Assembly: GCA_013396655.1 (NCBI GenBank)
Contig: WBMV01004379.1
Coordinates: 222,523 to 286,522, forward strand
From: Campylorhamphus procurvoides
Taxonomy: Eukaryota > Chordata > Aves > Passeriformes > Dendrocolaptidae
Direction of reading: 5' to 3'
DNA: 64,000 bases
Position numbers and translations under genes: made by a program. Numbering within the stretch: the first letter of the stretch is position 1; the number at the start of each line of letters is the position of its first letter. Positions 1-12,642 of the stretch are shown piece after piece. A model generated the notes under the pieces. That model ran no database searches, was not told where the DNA came from, and saw nothing but the letters and a program-made list of their open reading frames with translations.

Positions 1-3000
1 TTACTACAGGGATTTCCTAACAAGTGGTATTTGGGGGCTGCAGTGCCCTTCATAGAACTGGCAAAGAGCAAAACCTGGGCAGAAACTTTGAATCTTGAGT
101 TCATACTGGCACTGTGTGATGTGTGTTCTGTAGTGGTTTGGCTCAGTCTGGGGGGAGTGTTTGAAGAAATGCGTGCTTGTGGCTTGTTTTCGGTCTTGGA
201 ATTGCAGCCTAATCCCACAATTCCCTTGCTCCTGTGGCTCTGAAAAGCAGCCTTAGGTACCAAAGCTTGCTTAAACCACCTGTCAGTTGGAAGCATTCTG
301 TGGGAAGGGGGGTGACATCCAGCTGCTTTGAATTGAGGGCACAGTGACATCCTTCTCCATGGCCACAGGTGGATTGTCTCAGTTGAAGCCAAGAGGCATT
401 TGATGCTCACGGTAACATTATTAGCTAGAAATTTATTAAAGGATCAATAACTCAAAGTTCATTAGGAACAATCTGCATTGCTGTGATGCTCAGCTTCCTG
501 GGGTATCTGAGAATGCAGCAGCTTGTTTTGTTTACAGTGTTGAGAATGCAGTAATGAAATCTTAAAAGATAGAGCCTGCTGTGCATGTCGTGTTGGAGCA
601 TATGACATGGTTTGGAAAACCAGAATGATTTCAAAAACTCCTACAACAAAATGTGTCAGGCTGGTTATAAGCTGTGATTTCTCTACCAGACAGCTCTGTC
701 ATCACTGCTTGTGATCCTGGTGTGAAGTCAGTGTACTCCACTGAAAGATCTTTGTTTTGCAGGATTTGCTTTAACATTCAACATTGTCTTATTATTTGTA
801 TTAAGAATATTGCTCAGTGATTAAACCTAGGACTGATGAAGTAAGCCTTACTCTTAATTAAGGTTCTTGTCATCTCTATCAACTGTACTAGTAGGTGATG
901 AGAATTTATTTCAAGTGCAAGTGATTGGTACGTTGGGGGTGGACTTTGTAAAGATAGAAAGCTGGCAGCGAGGGGAAGATGAGAATTGGATTTTGAGATG
1001 TGCATCTTCTGTGTGCTTTTTAAAGTGTTCTCTTTAATGGAAGTAAATTATTTTCTGCAGCTGTGAATGTAGAATATGTTATGTATCTCCTTGTACCACC
1101 ATGTTTGACCTGTTGCAAATAGTCTGACATAGTGTTCTCTTTTTAGGGAGTAAACACTGCTTAACATCTCTGGAACTCTTGGGCTGCCCTGATGTATCAA
1201 AAGACCCCTGACTCACACCAGTATGAAGATTTGGAGGCTTTGCCTTGATTGCAGCATAAGATTTTCCCAGCTCAGGTTTATCTTGCTGCACAGCCCTGGC
1301 CCTTTCAGGGTCTGTAGCTGTTTATGTAGATGAGGTTGTTTCTGTTCTTCCCAGATTCAGGCATTTGGAACACCCCAGGAATACCAAGTGTTTCTCTTGT
1401 GCACAGTGTGTTGTTTTTCAGGCATCTTCCCAGGGAATGAGGTGCAGAATTCCCATGCAAAGGAAAATAATCCCATGTGAAAAAAACTGCCCAATACATC
1501 AAAGTCCTTACTTGAACTATCTGCAGTGTATTTATATTTGGGACGTAGTGTGTGCACCCTGGTGACATTTGGAAAATTGCTGTGTTAGATAATGTTTTTT
1601 TTCTTAAATGTCACACTGGCAACATAAACTCAGAGCTGTTAAAACTGGTGTTGCAGATATTAACTCATTGTGCTGAGTATCAGAGGATTGCATATGCATT
1701 GCCAGAAGTCCTTAAATATTAAAGGCTGCATAAATTAACTGGATTAACAGACTAAAAGGATGAAAGGCAAGGAGTGGAGTAGGAAGGCAAGAAGACAGCT
1801 GATGCAGGAGGGAATATGCCAGAGAACCTAAAAATTGTATGGCAAGCTGTCACTAGACTGAGCAGCTGGTAGTTCAGAAAATAGCAAATAGAGTTTCAGT
1901 GCTCTGAATTTATGAATTGTTACTGTCAAAGTATTGTAGTGTTCATAAATGTGAAATAAATGAGGATTGAACACAGAGTGCACAGGAGTGGAGCATTGGT
2001 AGAGGAATGAATTGGGAATTAAGGCAATTAAATTTTCTTCATGAAGTTCCCACAGACTTAACAATTGTTCTGAGTATGTTGGTGAGTCGGGTGTTAATTG
2101 TACATGCTTGTGTCTGTATTGCATGTACATTTTAGGGAAGGAATCAGTGAGGATCTGGAAGGGGGATCCTCAAAACACTTTCTGCTCTGAGTTATATGTG
2201 CAACAGAAAAGGTTTTGCTGGAAAGCAATTCCTGGCTGGCCCTTCCCCTGAGATCTCATTTCAGAGAAACATGAGCACGGTGAGATGCAGCTGACACAAG
2301 AAGGCTGCCCTGGAGCCTGTCTGTCCTCCCAGCAGAGGGGTCAGCTCCCAGCCCTGGGTCAGTACACAGAATAATCACAGGCCTGATAAGCTCTGTGAGC
2401 ACTGCCATTTCCCAGCCAAATGACACAGTTTCTGCTGCTGTGGACACAGGTCCATCAATGGCTCTGAGGCTTCAGTCAACACTCAAATCAGAAGTGCTTG
2501 AAAAGGGAGAAGGCAAAGTTCGTTCTTATGGTGCCTGTCCCTGTGGATGTTTGCTCTAGGTTTTCATCCCTTTCAGCAGGCAAGAGGAAGGAGCAAGGAC
2601 TTGGAGAAGAAACTCATTGAACAGTGCTTAAATCATTGTCAGTCTCAGTGAAAACAGAGTTTCTTCTGTTGGATGCATTTAACATCTGAAAAGCACAGTT
2701 TGGGGTCATACTCAGGCAGAATCTTGCAGAACATGAAAGCTGTGGTGAGGAAGTTGTGTTCCCTGGCCACGAGGTCTGGGGTGTCCTTTTGAACCTTGTA
2801 AAGACCTTCATTTCTGTGGTTGGAGAGCCAGGGTGGTCAGGCTGTTAAAAACTTGAGGGTTTTGGCAAAGAATGCTCTCTGCTGATACAAGACACACTGT
2901 TTCAACAAGCAAAATAAGCTTTACTGGCTAAAGCATTTATAACCTGGTCTGTATCTACAGCTGAGATCTTTTTGCCATTCTTCTGTTGCCTTTTTCCTCA

Positions 3001-4362
3001 TGTTTGAATAAAGATTCTCCTGGTAAAGTAGTCCATGTCTAGAAGGGGCTTTAGAAAATATGCGCTAGTACCTTCATTAATGTCCTTCTGTGGATCCCTG
3101 TTCCCAAATTAGTGCAGGCAATGTTCTTTAGCAAGAAGGGTGGGGATGATTTTTTAAAATTCATTTCTCTTTCATGGAAAACTACTTAAGTTACAATTTC
3201 ACAAGAACAGCAAAGAGAGTTAAGTTGTTGACTTGGGGTGTTTTCTAAGGAAAATTGTCAACACAGGTGTTTGAAGGAGTCACGTGCTTTGACACTTGTG
3301 TAAACAAAATATTTCCTAATCAGTTCAGTTGTAGTAAATGTCCTTAGAAAAAACCTGAAATACTTAGTTAAGTCTTCCTAAAACCCAGTGTGTTTGAGTA
3401 ATAAAATGTAGATATAGGACCTTTTAGCCAACCTCAGCATTGTGTGTAATTGTGAGGTTTGCCAGAAGGGACATTCAGTTACTACAGAGGAAGAGCAGCA
3501 GAGAGAAGTGGGTTTGACCAGTCACTTTTCAGATCACTGATTAAAATGAATATTAGGACTCATGCACTTTGTCTTCTTGGCTAAGTGTGCTGTTTATGAG
3601 GCTCAGTCTGACTGTATGAAGATGAATATATGCCTCTTATGGGATCATGTGTGTATAATATTTTATTTTTGCCCTCTGTTATCAGAGCCAGGGGTGGGCT
3701 GTTCCTTAGTAGCCTTTCTGTGCTATGATTCTGTTTTCCCACCCTCCCTCTAATCCTTGCATCTTCCTTCCCTCCCTCAACCCCCCCAAAAAAGTTGACA
3801 TGCACTGTTTTATTTAAGAGTGTCTTAGTGTAGTTTTCAGATTGGCTCCTTCTGAAGACAGCTCTTCAATCCTAAGTACTGAAATGGTGAAGAATGAGGT
3901 TGTTGTGTTTTCAGTCTGTAGTGTCCTAATCCCCAGTGGCTCATTCCCATCTGCCAACTTCCTGCTTCCCATAAGAAAGTCCATCCAAGGGCATGTCTGT
4001 TTTAGGACAACAACCTCTGAAACATGGATGCCTCTGAAGTTTTTACAGGCAGAATTCCAAGTCGTGGTAGGACGTGGGTCCAGTCCCATGGTCAGCTGGG
4101 GACTTTTTGTGAGTGCTGGGATTCACCTTTGTGTTTACCAATCTCATCACTACACATGATCATACTAACAGTTTCTCAAGCTTTCTCCCTCCCCCCAGGG
4201 CATGGGAACAGTCTCCCTTGCCTAATGCCAACACTGCCCTGTTTCCTAAGAGTTTGTCCACAAAGCAGAACCAACTGGAGACAAGTCTTCAGGTTTTATT
4301 TACACACCGTGTTGTGATTTGGTTTTCAAACTCTTGTCTTCTGTTTAAATTGTATTTTGCAG
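1..4362 (+). other. SLC25A33: 3' part of SLC25A33 intron 1
   Basis: The window opens inside the first intron. No CpG island and no sequence resembling the short first exon (mitochondrial carrier N-terminus) is seen, so the promoter lies upstream. The intron has ordinary composition and only chance open frames; I saw no repeat I could name. Confidence 0.8.
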
Positions 4363-4542
4363 ATGTGGAGGAACAGTTGGTGCCATCTTTACGTGCCCCT
4401 TAGAGGTGATAAAGACAAGGCTTCAATCCTCAAAGCTGGCCTTCCGGACTGTCTACTACCCACAGATGCAGCTGGGGACCATCAGTGGTGAAGGGATGGT
4501 CAGGCCAACATCTGTGTCCCCTGGGCTCTTCAGTGTCCTCAA
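4363..4542 (+). CDS. SLC25A33: SLC25A33 exon 2
   Basis: Acceptor ttttgcag, donor aa|gtgagt. It encodes [20 protein letters not shown] and continues through a stretch ending in [13 protein letters not shown]; this is the first carrier repeat with the PLEVIK motif at the end of helix 1. The first base completes a codon begun in exon 1, and the exon ends with two bases of a lysine codon. An ATG at 4364 is out of frame with the carrier and is not a start. Confidence 0.96.
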
Positions 4543-7500
4543 GTGAGTGCTGCTGCTCCTCCTCTCATGCAGTGTTCTTGACACCAGTGATCTGAGTTTT
4601 CACTTCCTCTATGCAAACAGGGAATGCAGATTTTGCTCCAGACTTGCACTGGAAGGATTCCTGTCAGTTGGGCTTCTGCCTTAGCAATAGGAAGAGAAAT
4701 TACTCCTTTAAAAACACAGACATATTGAGGACTCCCGAGTGCTGCTTTGAACTTCCAAAGTGAATTGATCTGCATAAGTGTCTGTAGGGTTACTTTTAAA
4801 TTGTCTCCTCACATTTAGGCTTTTTTGGAGTTATGACTTCCTAGCAATCAACACACAGGCCATACTGTAAGGTCTTAATGTGCCTTAGTTTGTGGGAACT
4901 GTCACAGAAAACATTTTAGAAGGACATTTTTTCAACACTGAGAAATTATTTGGAATAATCATGTCTGCTGTCTCCTTTGGGCAATGCAAAGGTAATCCTT
5001 ACTAGCTGGGACCAATTCCTGGCAAAGGACTGAAGGACTGAATAAGTCATATATTCTGTCTTTTTCTTTTTCCTGGAGCCATTCCCAATTTGCTTTGAGT
5101 AACTTGTAGAGATGCTTGTTGCTGTTGCTGCCATTGGCATTTACCTGCTTGATGGAGGGAATTTTTCACTCCTCTCTGGAAGTGCTCTCTCTTTGGAGCT
5201 TCAGGAAGAGAGAGCCTTTCCTTCACCTGTAAGCAGGTTTCTGATTCCTGCCCTCAGTGATGCAGGTCAGCCCCTGCTGTGTCCTTCAAGCTGGCCCTGC
5301 TTTGAGCATGAATTTGAACCAGGTGCCCTCCAGAATTCTGTGTTTCCATATATTTTAAGATATGCTTGCAGTCCTTTTGTATGGATGATCTGTTCCTGAA
5401 GCTTAGGGGAGTGAGGGGGAACACTTTCTGCAAAAGCACTCACTACAGTATAATGTCTGCTGGGAGTCTTGGAGGCTTTTATCTTCTCAGCTGTAGCTGA
5501 CTTAATGAGCTCTCCTCTCTATTAGCTGTTGCTTTGCTGATTATAATTATGCATCAATCCTGTGTACACCTGTATCACAGTCTCTGGTAAAAGCCTTCTG
5601 AGTGGCTCAGACTGCAGCAGTTATGCTCTAGCTGTTCCCTGTCACATGTGTATTCCTGAAAGAGAGCAAATGTGAAATTACAGCTGCTAAATAGTTCCAC
5701 CAGCAACTCTGACACTGAAATCCCCACCACTGTGTTTAATACCAAAGCACCATCAACTTATGGGTCAGATCTCATACAAAAGAATTGAGTTTATTTGTCT
5801 CTGTGGGCACCCCAGGGTGATGCAGAGAGGTCCTGTTGAGATCAGGTAGCAGGAATGCCAAAGAAAATACCAACTGGCAATGCAAGCTGAATGATTTTAT
5901 GTAAGGCCAGCAGGCTTGGCAGCCTGCCTGGGGAGAAGCTGCACAGTTATATAACAGTGGAGTGCTAATTCAAATTCTCTGCAGAGCTCTCTGGCTGGGA
6001 GTCATTCTGGGGCTTGAGTTGCTGTATTGTAAACAGCCTGCTCTCCCCTGCCAAACATTTCTTTGTCTGCTCAGAGGTGAGTCTACAGCAGTTCGTGACT
6101 GAATGCGTGAGGTAGTGCCAGTTGCCTTGGATTTTCATTTCCCTTCCCTTGCTATCTTTTCACCTTGCAGCATTGGACTTCAGGCAGCTGGAACTAAAGC
6201 AAGGGAAAACTTTTAGGCACAAGGTTCTTAATTCATCCTCTGGGCCCATTTTTTCTGGGGCTGTCTCTTTTTTTAGGGGGAGAAGAAACGATTTAAAATT
6301 AGATCAACTTTTAAACATATTTATTAAGCTCATTAAATTTGGTGACTGTGATCTTGATTTCATTTCACTTCAGGAATTGCTTAGCTGTATGTATTGCCAA
6401 GTTTTCAAGCTGATTACTTTACAGAATTGAGAAGTAAGAGCAGAATTTTTCTGCTGTCATTCCCTTGCAGGCAGCATCTATGAAGTGCAGATAATGCTAC
6501 TGATTAGCCTAAGAAAATAAAAATGCATGAAGAAAGAAGTTCAGTCTCTTGCTTTTTCTCTTCAGCCCTTTCTCAATCCTGATCATGCATGCATTGCCAG
6601 ACTGAATATGACTTGGGCCTCTGGGTTTGGGAAGATTATATGGCTGTGGAAGCAGCCCTGAGGGCCCTTCCTATAGAATGCTCTGTAAGAGCTAAAGGTG
6701 TTAAGTATGAAAGCCCCTTAACTCTGTAAATAGAAAGAAAACTGGTACCCAGAAAGGCAGGTTAAGCCTCCTGCTGGTAGAAGGCATTCCAGAAGGACAG
6801 GCTGTTTTTGTCTAATCCATTTAAGATTCTGATGAGTTAGCCCAGCTGGAATCTGCAGTCGTGACTGTTAAGTGACAAAGAACAAGTAGTTGGTGGAGCT
6901 GTCTCCTTGGAGACACTCAGCCCTGGAGTTTATACAGAAAGTTCAGCCCTGCTGCAGGAAAAAAAGTGTTTCAGAAGCTCCTATATCTCCTCCTGTCTAA
7001 TGAGCTCGTGTTTAAAGTCTGTGGGGAACACTCTCAACAGTGCTAATGACCTAGAGAGCAAATTCTGACAAACTGGCAGTTGCAATGAGTGCAGTGGGCT
7101 ACCCATGGAGCCTGGAATTATCTGGATTTTCTAGCATGGTTTTCACATGGTGAGTTCAGTTAAGAGAGCCACTGTCTGTGCCCCCATAGCCTGTGGTATG
7201 CCTGCCATGGCTCAGCTTTGTCTCTGGGGAAAAAACACCTCACCAGGTTATTGTGAAAGGGAAAAGGATGTCTTTTTCATGGCTCTGTACAGGACTGTAT
7301 AGGAAGCAAACTCCTGAATTCCTTAGATATAGAGAATGCCAAAAATATTCTTTCTTCATCAGTCAACTAACACTGGATTCTCCAGGAAACTTTAAATCAA
7401 TTCCAACAGCTTTCAATGAATGGAAATTATAACCTTGTGCCCTATGACACCCATGTGCCTGTAGTGCACTGAATCTTATGGTACAGTGGCTTTTATTCAG

Positions 7501-10500
7501 TAGTGTGTAATTCTGCTAATTTTGAAGTATAGCATGGAGCTTAAAATCAGAACAGCTTCACAAGTTATACTCATGGCTTTTGTGTAGTTCTTTTGACTCT
7601 CTGCCTGACAGAACAAGAAACATGACTTTTAACCTAAATACTGTCTTCCCCCCTACCCCTATTTGTTTTTATTTTAAGGTCAATTCTGGAAAAAGAAGGA
7701 CCAAGGTCACTCTTCCGAGGGCTGGGTCCAAACTTGGTTGGAGTTGCACCATCAAGGTAAATAGTTAAACTATGCCTAAAAGACACATTTAAGGTGCCAA
7801 CACAAATGTTTCAGTGGATTTGTGATTCAAAATAGTAGGCCATGAAGTTATCCCATCTGTGAACTGAGATTTGTGCAGGTATACTGCTCATGTACACACC
7901 AATAAATGCTGGTAAAAATCTGGTTTACACTGTAAGGTGCTGAGTATATATAGCACTTAAATTCCAAGTCATTGCAAGAGCCACTTATGTGCTTGGGAAA
8001 GCAATAGAAAGTAGGGCAGAAAAGTCTGTAGGATTAATAATTGCATTATTGTAAGATACTGCTTCTCTTGAATCCATAACAGTGCCTAGCAGTGAGAGGG
8101 AGATCGATGCCAGGGGACAGGAGTACCTACCTGGTCCTGCAGAGCCTAAATTCTTCTCAAATGAAAAACTGCAGCTGAGAGGAAGGAGTCTCACTGCAGC
8201 CACACAACCCCAAAAGGGATTTATCCCTCCCTTTTAACAGCAACAGCAAAACAGCTACAAACTTTGATTGCATTTGGAAATATTACAGGCACCTAAATGA
8301 TTTCTCCATGTGCCTGTGACAGTCCCATTCTTGGCAAGGCTGAGGATCTTTCTGTCTAGGAAATGTTCAAACTGGTTAGCAATCAGGAAACTGGTGGATG
8401 TTTTCTGCCTGAAATTGAAAAGTTACAAAGGAACCTGAAGAGTGATGAACTCCCCCTCTGGCCTCTTGCCTGGTAGGTGGGATGTTCCCTCTGGGAGCAG
8501 GGAGTCCTGTACAGGTAACCTCTGCAGCAGGGAACTGAACCCAGGCCATGCTTCTCCATGCAACTCACTCATGCTGTCCTTTGTGTTCATAACATTGAAA
8601 GAAGGTACTTTATGGAAAGTCTCCAATTGTAGTCTTCATTATCCATCTCTTTCTAGCAGTTCACTTCAGGGAGCTGTGAGCTGAGCTTACTTGACTCAGG
8701 CAGCTTCTTACTCAGCAGACTGATTGTTGAGATAGCTGAGCTTCCTCCATTCCTGTGCATTTTGCAGGGATCTGAGGTGTATAAAACTTATTTCAGTCCA
8801 GTGATAAGTGTTTAAAGCATGAAGTGCTGCACCAGTTTATGGAAAATGTGGCCTTCAGGTGGGAAAGTGACATTCCCAAGCTTACAGGACTGTATAATGC
8901 CAGAGCTGGTGTAGGTACCAGATCTAACTTGCTTTGTCTGCAAGACTGTGTTGCCTCCTATAGTAAAATATTTCTGCCCTGTGGGTGTCAAGTCAAATGG
9001 GGGCACTGTAGTGTAAGGGAAAAAGGAAAAAAAACAAACACAAACCCTCCTGTGTCCTTGGAGATGGAAGTGCTCATGTGGAGGCCTCTTTGGAGAGAGT
9101 TTTGGCTTTCAGGGGGCAGGAAGAAGAACAGCAATTGTCTAATTTGACACTATCTCTTACATTGCTTTCCTTTTATTTCCCTCACAGAGCTGTCTACTTT
9201 GGATGCTACTCCAAAGCCAAAGAGCAATTCAACAACATGTTTGTGCCCAACAGCAACGTTGTGCATGTCTGTTCTGCAGGTTCTGCAGGTATTTATTTAT
9301 AACTCACCTTCCCCTGTGTCCAGCCCCTTGCCAGGCAGTGTGTGAGGTGCTGGTGCAAGACTTCTAGCCCTCTAAATAGTTGGGAAATTTAAATAATGGA
9401 TCATAAGGTGGGGACTGGGCTGGCTGTCTGTGCAGGACCTGGGCTAACACACCAAGTCCTGGGTGACATCTCTGGGTTGAGGACAGAGGCCAGTGTGTGG
9501 CATGTTCTGAAAATGTGCACTTAGTCTGAGGTGGTATAAGCCAGAAAACAGAAGTTTGCAAGCTCCTACACTGAACTGCTTTTCTGTTCAAGTATGAAAC
9601 ATTTCTAGATTGGTGTTTGCTAATTTGGGATGTTTTTCCAGCTGCTCTGGTGATGTGTCTGCACGCAAGAAAAGAATTATTAGTGGACACCAGCAAACTT
9701 CTGATACTGTTTTAGCCAAATTGTTTCAGGATGTTGTATTTTTCCTACCTGGCTGGGGAAAATAGTTTGTTCTTGTAGGAAAAATACTGCAGAAGAGCTA
9801 TGCTCCTTCAATCATCAGTCACCAGAGTGGTCACTAAAAATAACCGTATCCAAACTAAGCCCTTAATTAGTGGTGGGTTCTGTTAATGAGCGGCTCAAGG
9901 GCACCACCTACAGCCCCGGGGAACACAAGCCCAGGACAGGTTCATGTTCCCACGGGTTTTCTTTGAGCTGGGATTCCAAAACCCAGTCAGTAAGGAAGGT
10001 ATCTTGTCTGCAACAGCCTTTAGGAACATGATATACCTATTAAATACATACAAAAGGAAGAATCCATCGGTTGATGTCTCCTGAAGTTTAGCATGAAGTT
10101 GTATGCTGTGAATGTGGGTGGATTTGATCACCTCTAGACAGAGCTGGTGACCAGATCTGTCTCACTGCACAGTTCATGCCAATACACCAGCCTGGATTCA
10201 GCCATACTTTTGGTTTTGTTTTGTTTCCTTCAGCCTTTATCACAAATTCCCTGATGAATCCCATATGGATGGTGAAAACGAGAATGCAGCTGGAACGGAA
10301 GTAAGTAACTGACTGATGGAGGTTGGACAGCACTGCATGGCTGAAGCAGCCTCTGGAAAACTGAACTTCCATGTTTTCACTCAGGGCTCCTGGTACTTTT
10401 ATAGACCTTGCCCAGTTGTTTCCCTGAGCCCCAGTTCAACCTTTCAAGCCACCATGTTTCTGGTTCTGCATGTCCTCTGTCAGTCTGATGCAGATACTAT

Positions 10501-12642
10501 GGAGAAGGATGTGGAACTTGCCTTGAGTGCTGAGTCAGGTTCCATCTCTGGTTTCACTGTAAATCTTTAGTTGAGCCCAGCATTATTTTTCTCTCAGATT
10601 TCTGTGTACAGAACCCTCTGTAGTTCAGGGATGATGCTGAGGATAAATGTGCTGAGAACTGCAATGCTTTGATTGAGCACTAAGAGAGGCTATGGAGAGG
10701 TCACTTGTACTGAATGCAGATCTTGCAGGAGTGTGTTACTGCAGCAACCCAAGGGTGCTGGTCCTCCTGCAGCTGTAAACAGAGAGATGCTGCCTCTAAA
10801 CTCTAATGGAGCCACATTAGTGCAGTGTCATAAAACATTCTGGAGGCAATAAGAGTCTGTGGCAGTGGTTTAATGTTCTTTTGCTTCCTTCAGCATTGTG
10901 TTACTGTTAACCACAGCTCCTGAAGACAGACAGGGATTTGACAGAAGCATCTTTTAGCTGAGTGATTCACAGGCACTGATGGATATCGAAGCAATAACAG
11001 ATTCTGCTAATAATGTGACTGCTTAGAATGGAAATTCCCTCCTGCAAGGACATGTTAGGTCAGATAAGAAGGATCTTATGCATGACAACTGTATAAATAA
11101 TTTATAAGACTTAATTCCAGCACTTCACAGGGTGGCACCTTTGAACTGATTGCTGCCTCTTAGAATGAAGGATCATTCCTCCTGCAGCAGACCTCCATCT
11201 CTTGGCCTGCTGAAGATGGCTTTGAATGGAGTCACTAGTTTAACACCAAACAGTGTCTCTTCAAGGCTTATTGTCTTTTAAAGCATTGGTGTGAACTGTG
11301 ACAGACTGCACAGAACTTTAGCTGAAGGAATTGTTATGAGTATCTGTTGGTGAAGCAGCAAAGCCTAGTGTGCACTCTTAGCATGATAGTCCTGCTCTCA
11401 GCAGCTTTCCTAGGAGAGTTTGGGAGTCAAACTTACCAGAGAACCATTTCTGTAGTTATAAAAACTATGGAAAGCCATAAGGGTAGGGCTTTTTAACATT
11501 AATTCTTTTTCTTGGCTCATTATATGCTCTGTTCTTTTTGTTTTTTAGAGTAAGGGGCTCCAAACCAATGAATGCTTTGCAGTGTGCTAGATATGTCTAC
11601 CAGACAGAAGGTATCCGTGGCTTTTACAGGGGCCTGACTGCCTCCTATGCAGGGATTTCTGAGACCATTATCTGCTTTGCTATTTATGAAAGTTTAAAAA
11701 AGCACTTAAAGGAAGTCCAACCACCCCCTTCTTCTAATGGGACCGAAAGGACCTCAACAAACTTCTTCGGACTGATGTTTGCTGCTGCTGTTTCCAAGGG
11801 CTGTGCCTCTTGTATTGCTTATCCACACGGTATGTTAACTCCCTTTGATGGGTGCTGTAGAACAGCTGTTCCTGTAATCCAAGACAAAGGATGGGCTTTA
11901 GAGATGAAAATTCTTAGTTCTTGGAGTGGCCAACTGCACATTACTGTGCATTGCCATTTTCAGTACTGGTCTCACCATTCTAGGGAGACACATAGCTGGG
12001 TATTGGGACTTGCTAGAAACAACTCTAAAGACACCAAAAAGAAATGGTTTGCCTAATGTTTCTGTTCTCACCAGTAACCTCATGTAGCTAAGTACCCCCA
12101 GCCTTTGGGGTTCTGTGATCAAGTTGTGGGAAACACTTGTGGACTGAGCAGTCATTCTGTTTGGATAGATTTGAACAATACCATGGTTGTATAGGAAGGG
12201 CAGTATTGATTGTGTGAGCACCAGTAAAGCATTTAGATCTGTAGTAGCTTCAATGAGCAAACAATTAATTTATTCCACATGAAGGGGAACTCTCTGACTT
12301 CTCCTCTTGCCTGAAGGGCAGTGTGCCCAGGATTCCATGGCTGGCAGGCAGTTGGTGCAGGAGGGTTTGGCATGCAGGACCTTTGGTGGTGATGGCAGGT
12401 TTGTTTGCTAACCCAGTGCCCTGTTTTGCTGCTCTGCAGAGGTGATTCGGACACGGCTGCGGGAAGAGGGCACCAAGTACAAGGCTTTCATCCAGACAGC
12501 ACGGCTGGTGGCCCGGGAGGAAGGGTACCTGGCCTTCTACAGAGGACTCTTTGCCCAGCTCATCCGGCAGATACCAAACACAGCCATTGTGTTGTCCACC
12601 TACGAGCTCATCGTGTATCTCTTGGAAGAGCGTACAAAGTAG
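4363..12642 (+). CDS. SLC25A33: SLC25A33 mitochondrial pyrimidine nucleotide carrier, exons 2-7 (gene span; 5' exon outside window)
   Basis: Mitochondrial inner-membrane carrier (PNC1) that exchanges pyrimidine nucleotides between cytosol and matrix, supporting mitochondrial DNA and RNA synthesis. Six exons join in frame (4363-4542, 7679-7756, 9188-9288, 10234-10300, 11549-11829, 12440-12642), all with AG/GT borders and matching phases, giving about 302 residues; the human protein is about 321, so only exon 1 (about 19 residues) is missing. The three carrier repeats show the family motif P-x-[DE]-x-x-[KR]: PLEVIK (exon 2), PIWMVK (exon 5, with the tryptophan variant of nucleotide carriers) and PHEVIR (exons 6/7). 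The sequence [20 protein letters not shown] in exon 6 is nearly identical to mammalian PNC1. SLC25A36 is the close paralogue; the following TMEM201 gene identifies this copy as SLC25A33. No disruption is seen. Confidence 0.96.
4543..7678 (+). other. SLC25A33: SLC25A33 intron 2
   Basis: Intron between two verified exons. Nothing coding is recognised. A stretch at about 5480-5600 contains TATAATTATGCATCAAT-type A/T-rich sequence that could bind homeodomain factors, which is only a visual impression. Confidence 0.85.
7679..7756 (+). CDS. SLC25A33: SLC25A33 exon 3
   Basis: Acceptor attttaag, donor ag|gtaaat. The 78 bp encode [20 protein letters not shown] followed by GVAPSR, the matrix helix and the start of helix 2 in the first repeat. 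Phases fit exons 2 and 4 exactly. Confidence 0.96.
9188..9288 (+). CDS. SLC25A33: SLC25A33 exon 4
   Basis: Acceptor ccctcacag, donor gcag|gtattt. It encodes [20 protein letters not shown] and then [13 protein letters not shown], the end of repeat 1 and the start of helix 3. An earlier GCAG|GT at 9278-9280 could act as a competing donor, but using it would break the frame. Confidence 0.95.
10234..10300 (+). CDS. SLC25A33: SLC25A33 exon 5
   Basis: Acceptor tttccttcag, donor gaa|gtaagt. The 67 bp encode [20 protein letters not shown] followed by ER. This holds the second carrier signature, PIWMVK, in which tryptophan replaces the usual acidic residue, as known for SLC25A33 and SLC25A36. Confidence 0.96.
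11549..11829 (+). CDS. SLC25A33: SLC25A33 exon 6
   Basis: Acceptor gttttttag, donor acg|gtatgt. It encodes [20 protein letters not shown], then the conserved [15 protein letters not shown] region, a short divergent loop ([15 protein letters not shown]), and [12 protein letters not shown] leading into the third carrier signature. An open frame continues past the donor into intron 6 but is unlike carrier sequence there, so the donor at 11830 is used. Confidence 0.97.
12440..12642 (+). CDS. SLC25A33: SLC25A33 exon 7 (C-terminal, stop TAG)
   Basis: Acceptor ctctgcag. It completes the PHEVIR motif and encodes [40 protein letters not shown] and [20 protein letters not shown], ending Lys-stop (TAG 12640-12642). 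The C-terminal carrier helices are complete. Confidence 0.97.

Larger units (their letters stand above)
7757..11548 (+). other. SLC25A33: SLC25A33 introns 3-5 (apart from exons 4 and 5)
   Basis: Three introns of about 1.4 kb, 0.95 kb and 1.25 kb separate exons 3 to 6. They contain no recognised gene, RNA or mobile element. Open frames here do not match the carrier frame. Confidence 0.8.

Noticed and set aside
11538..12056. A 172-codon frame extending SLC25A33 exon 6 into the following intron
   Set aside because: After 11829 the sequence is unlike any carrier, and exon 7 continues the protein exactly from the donor at that point.
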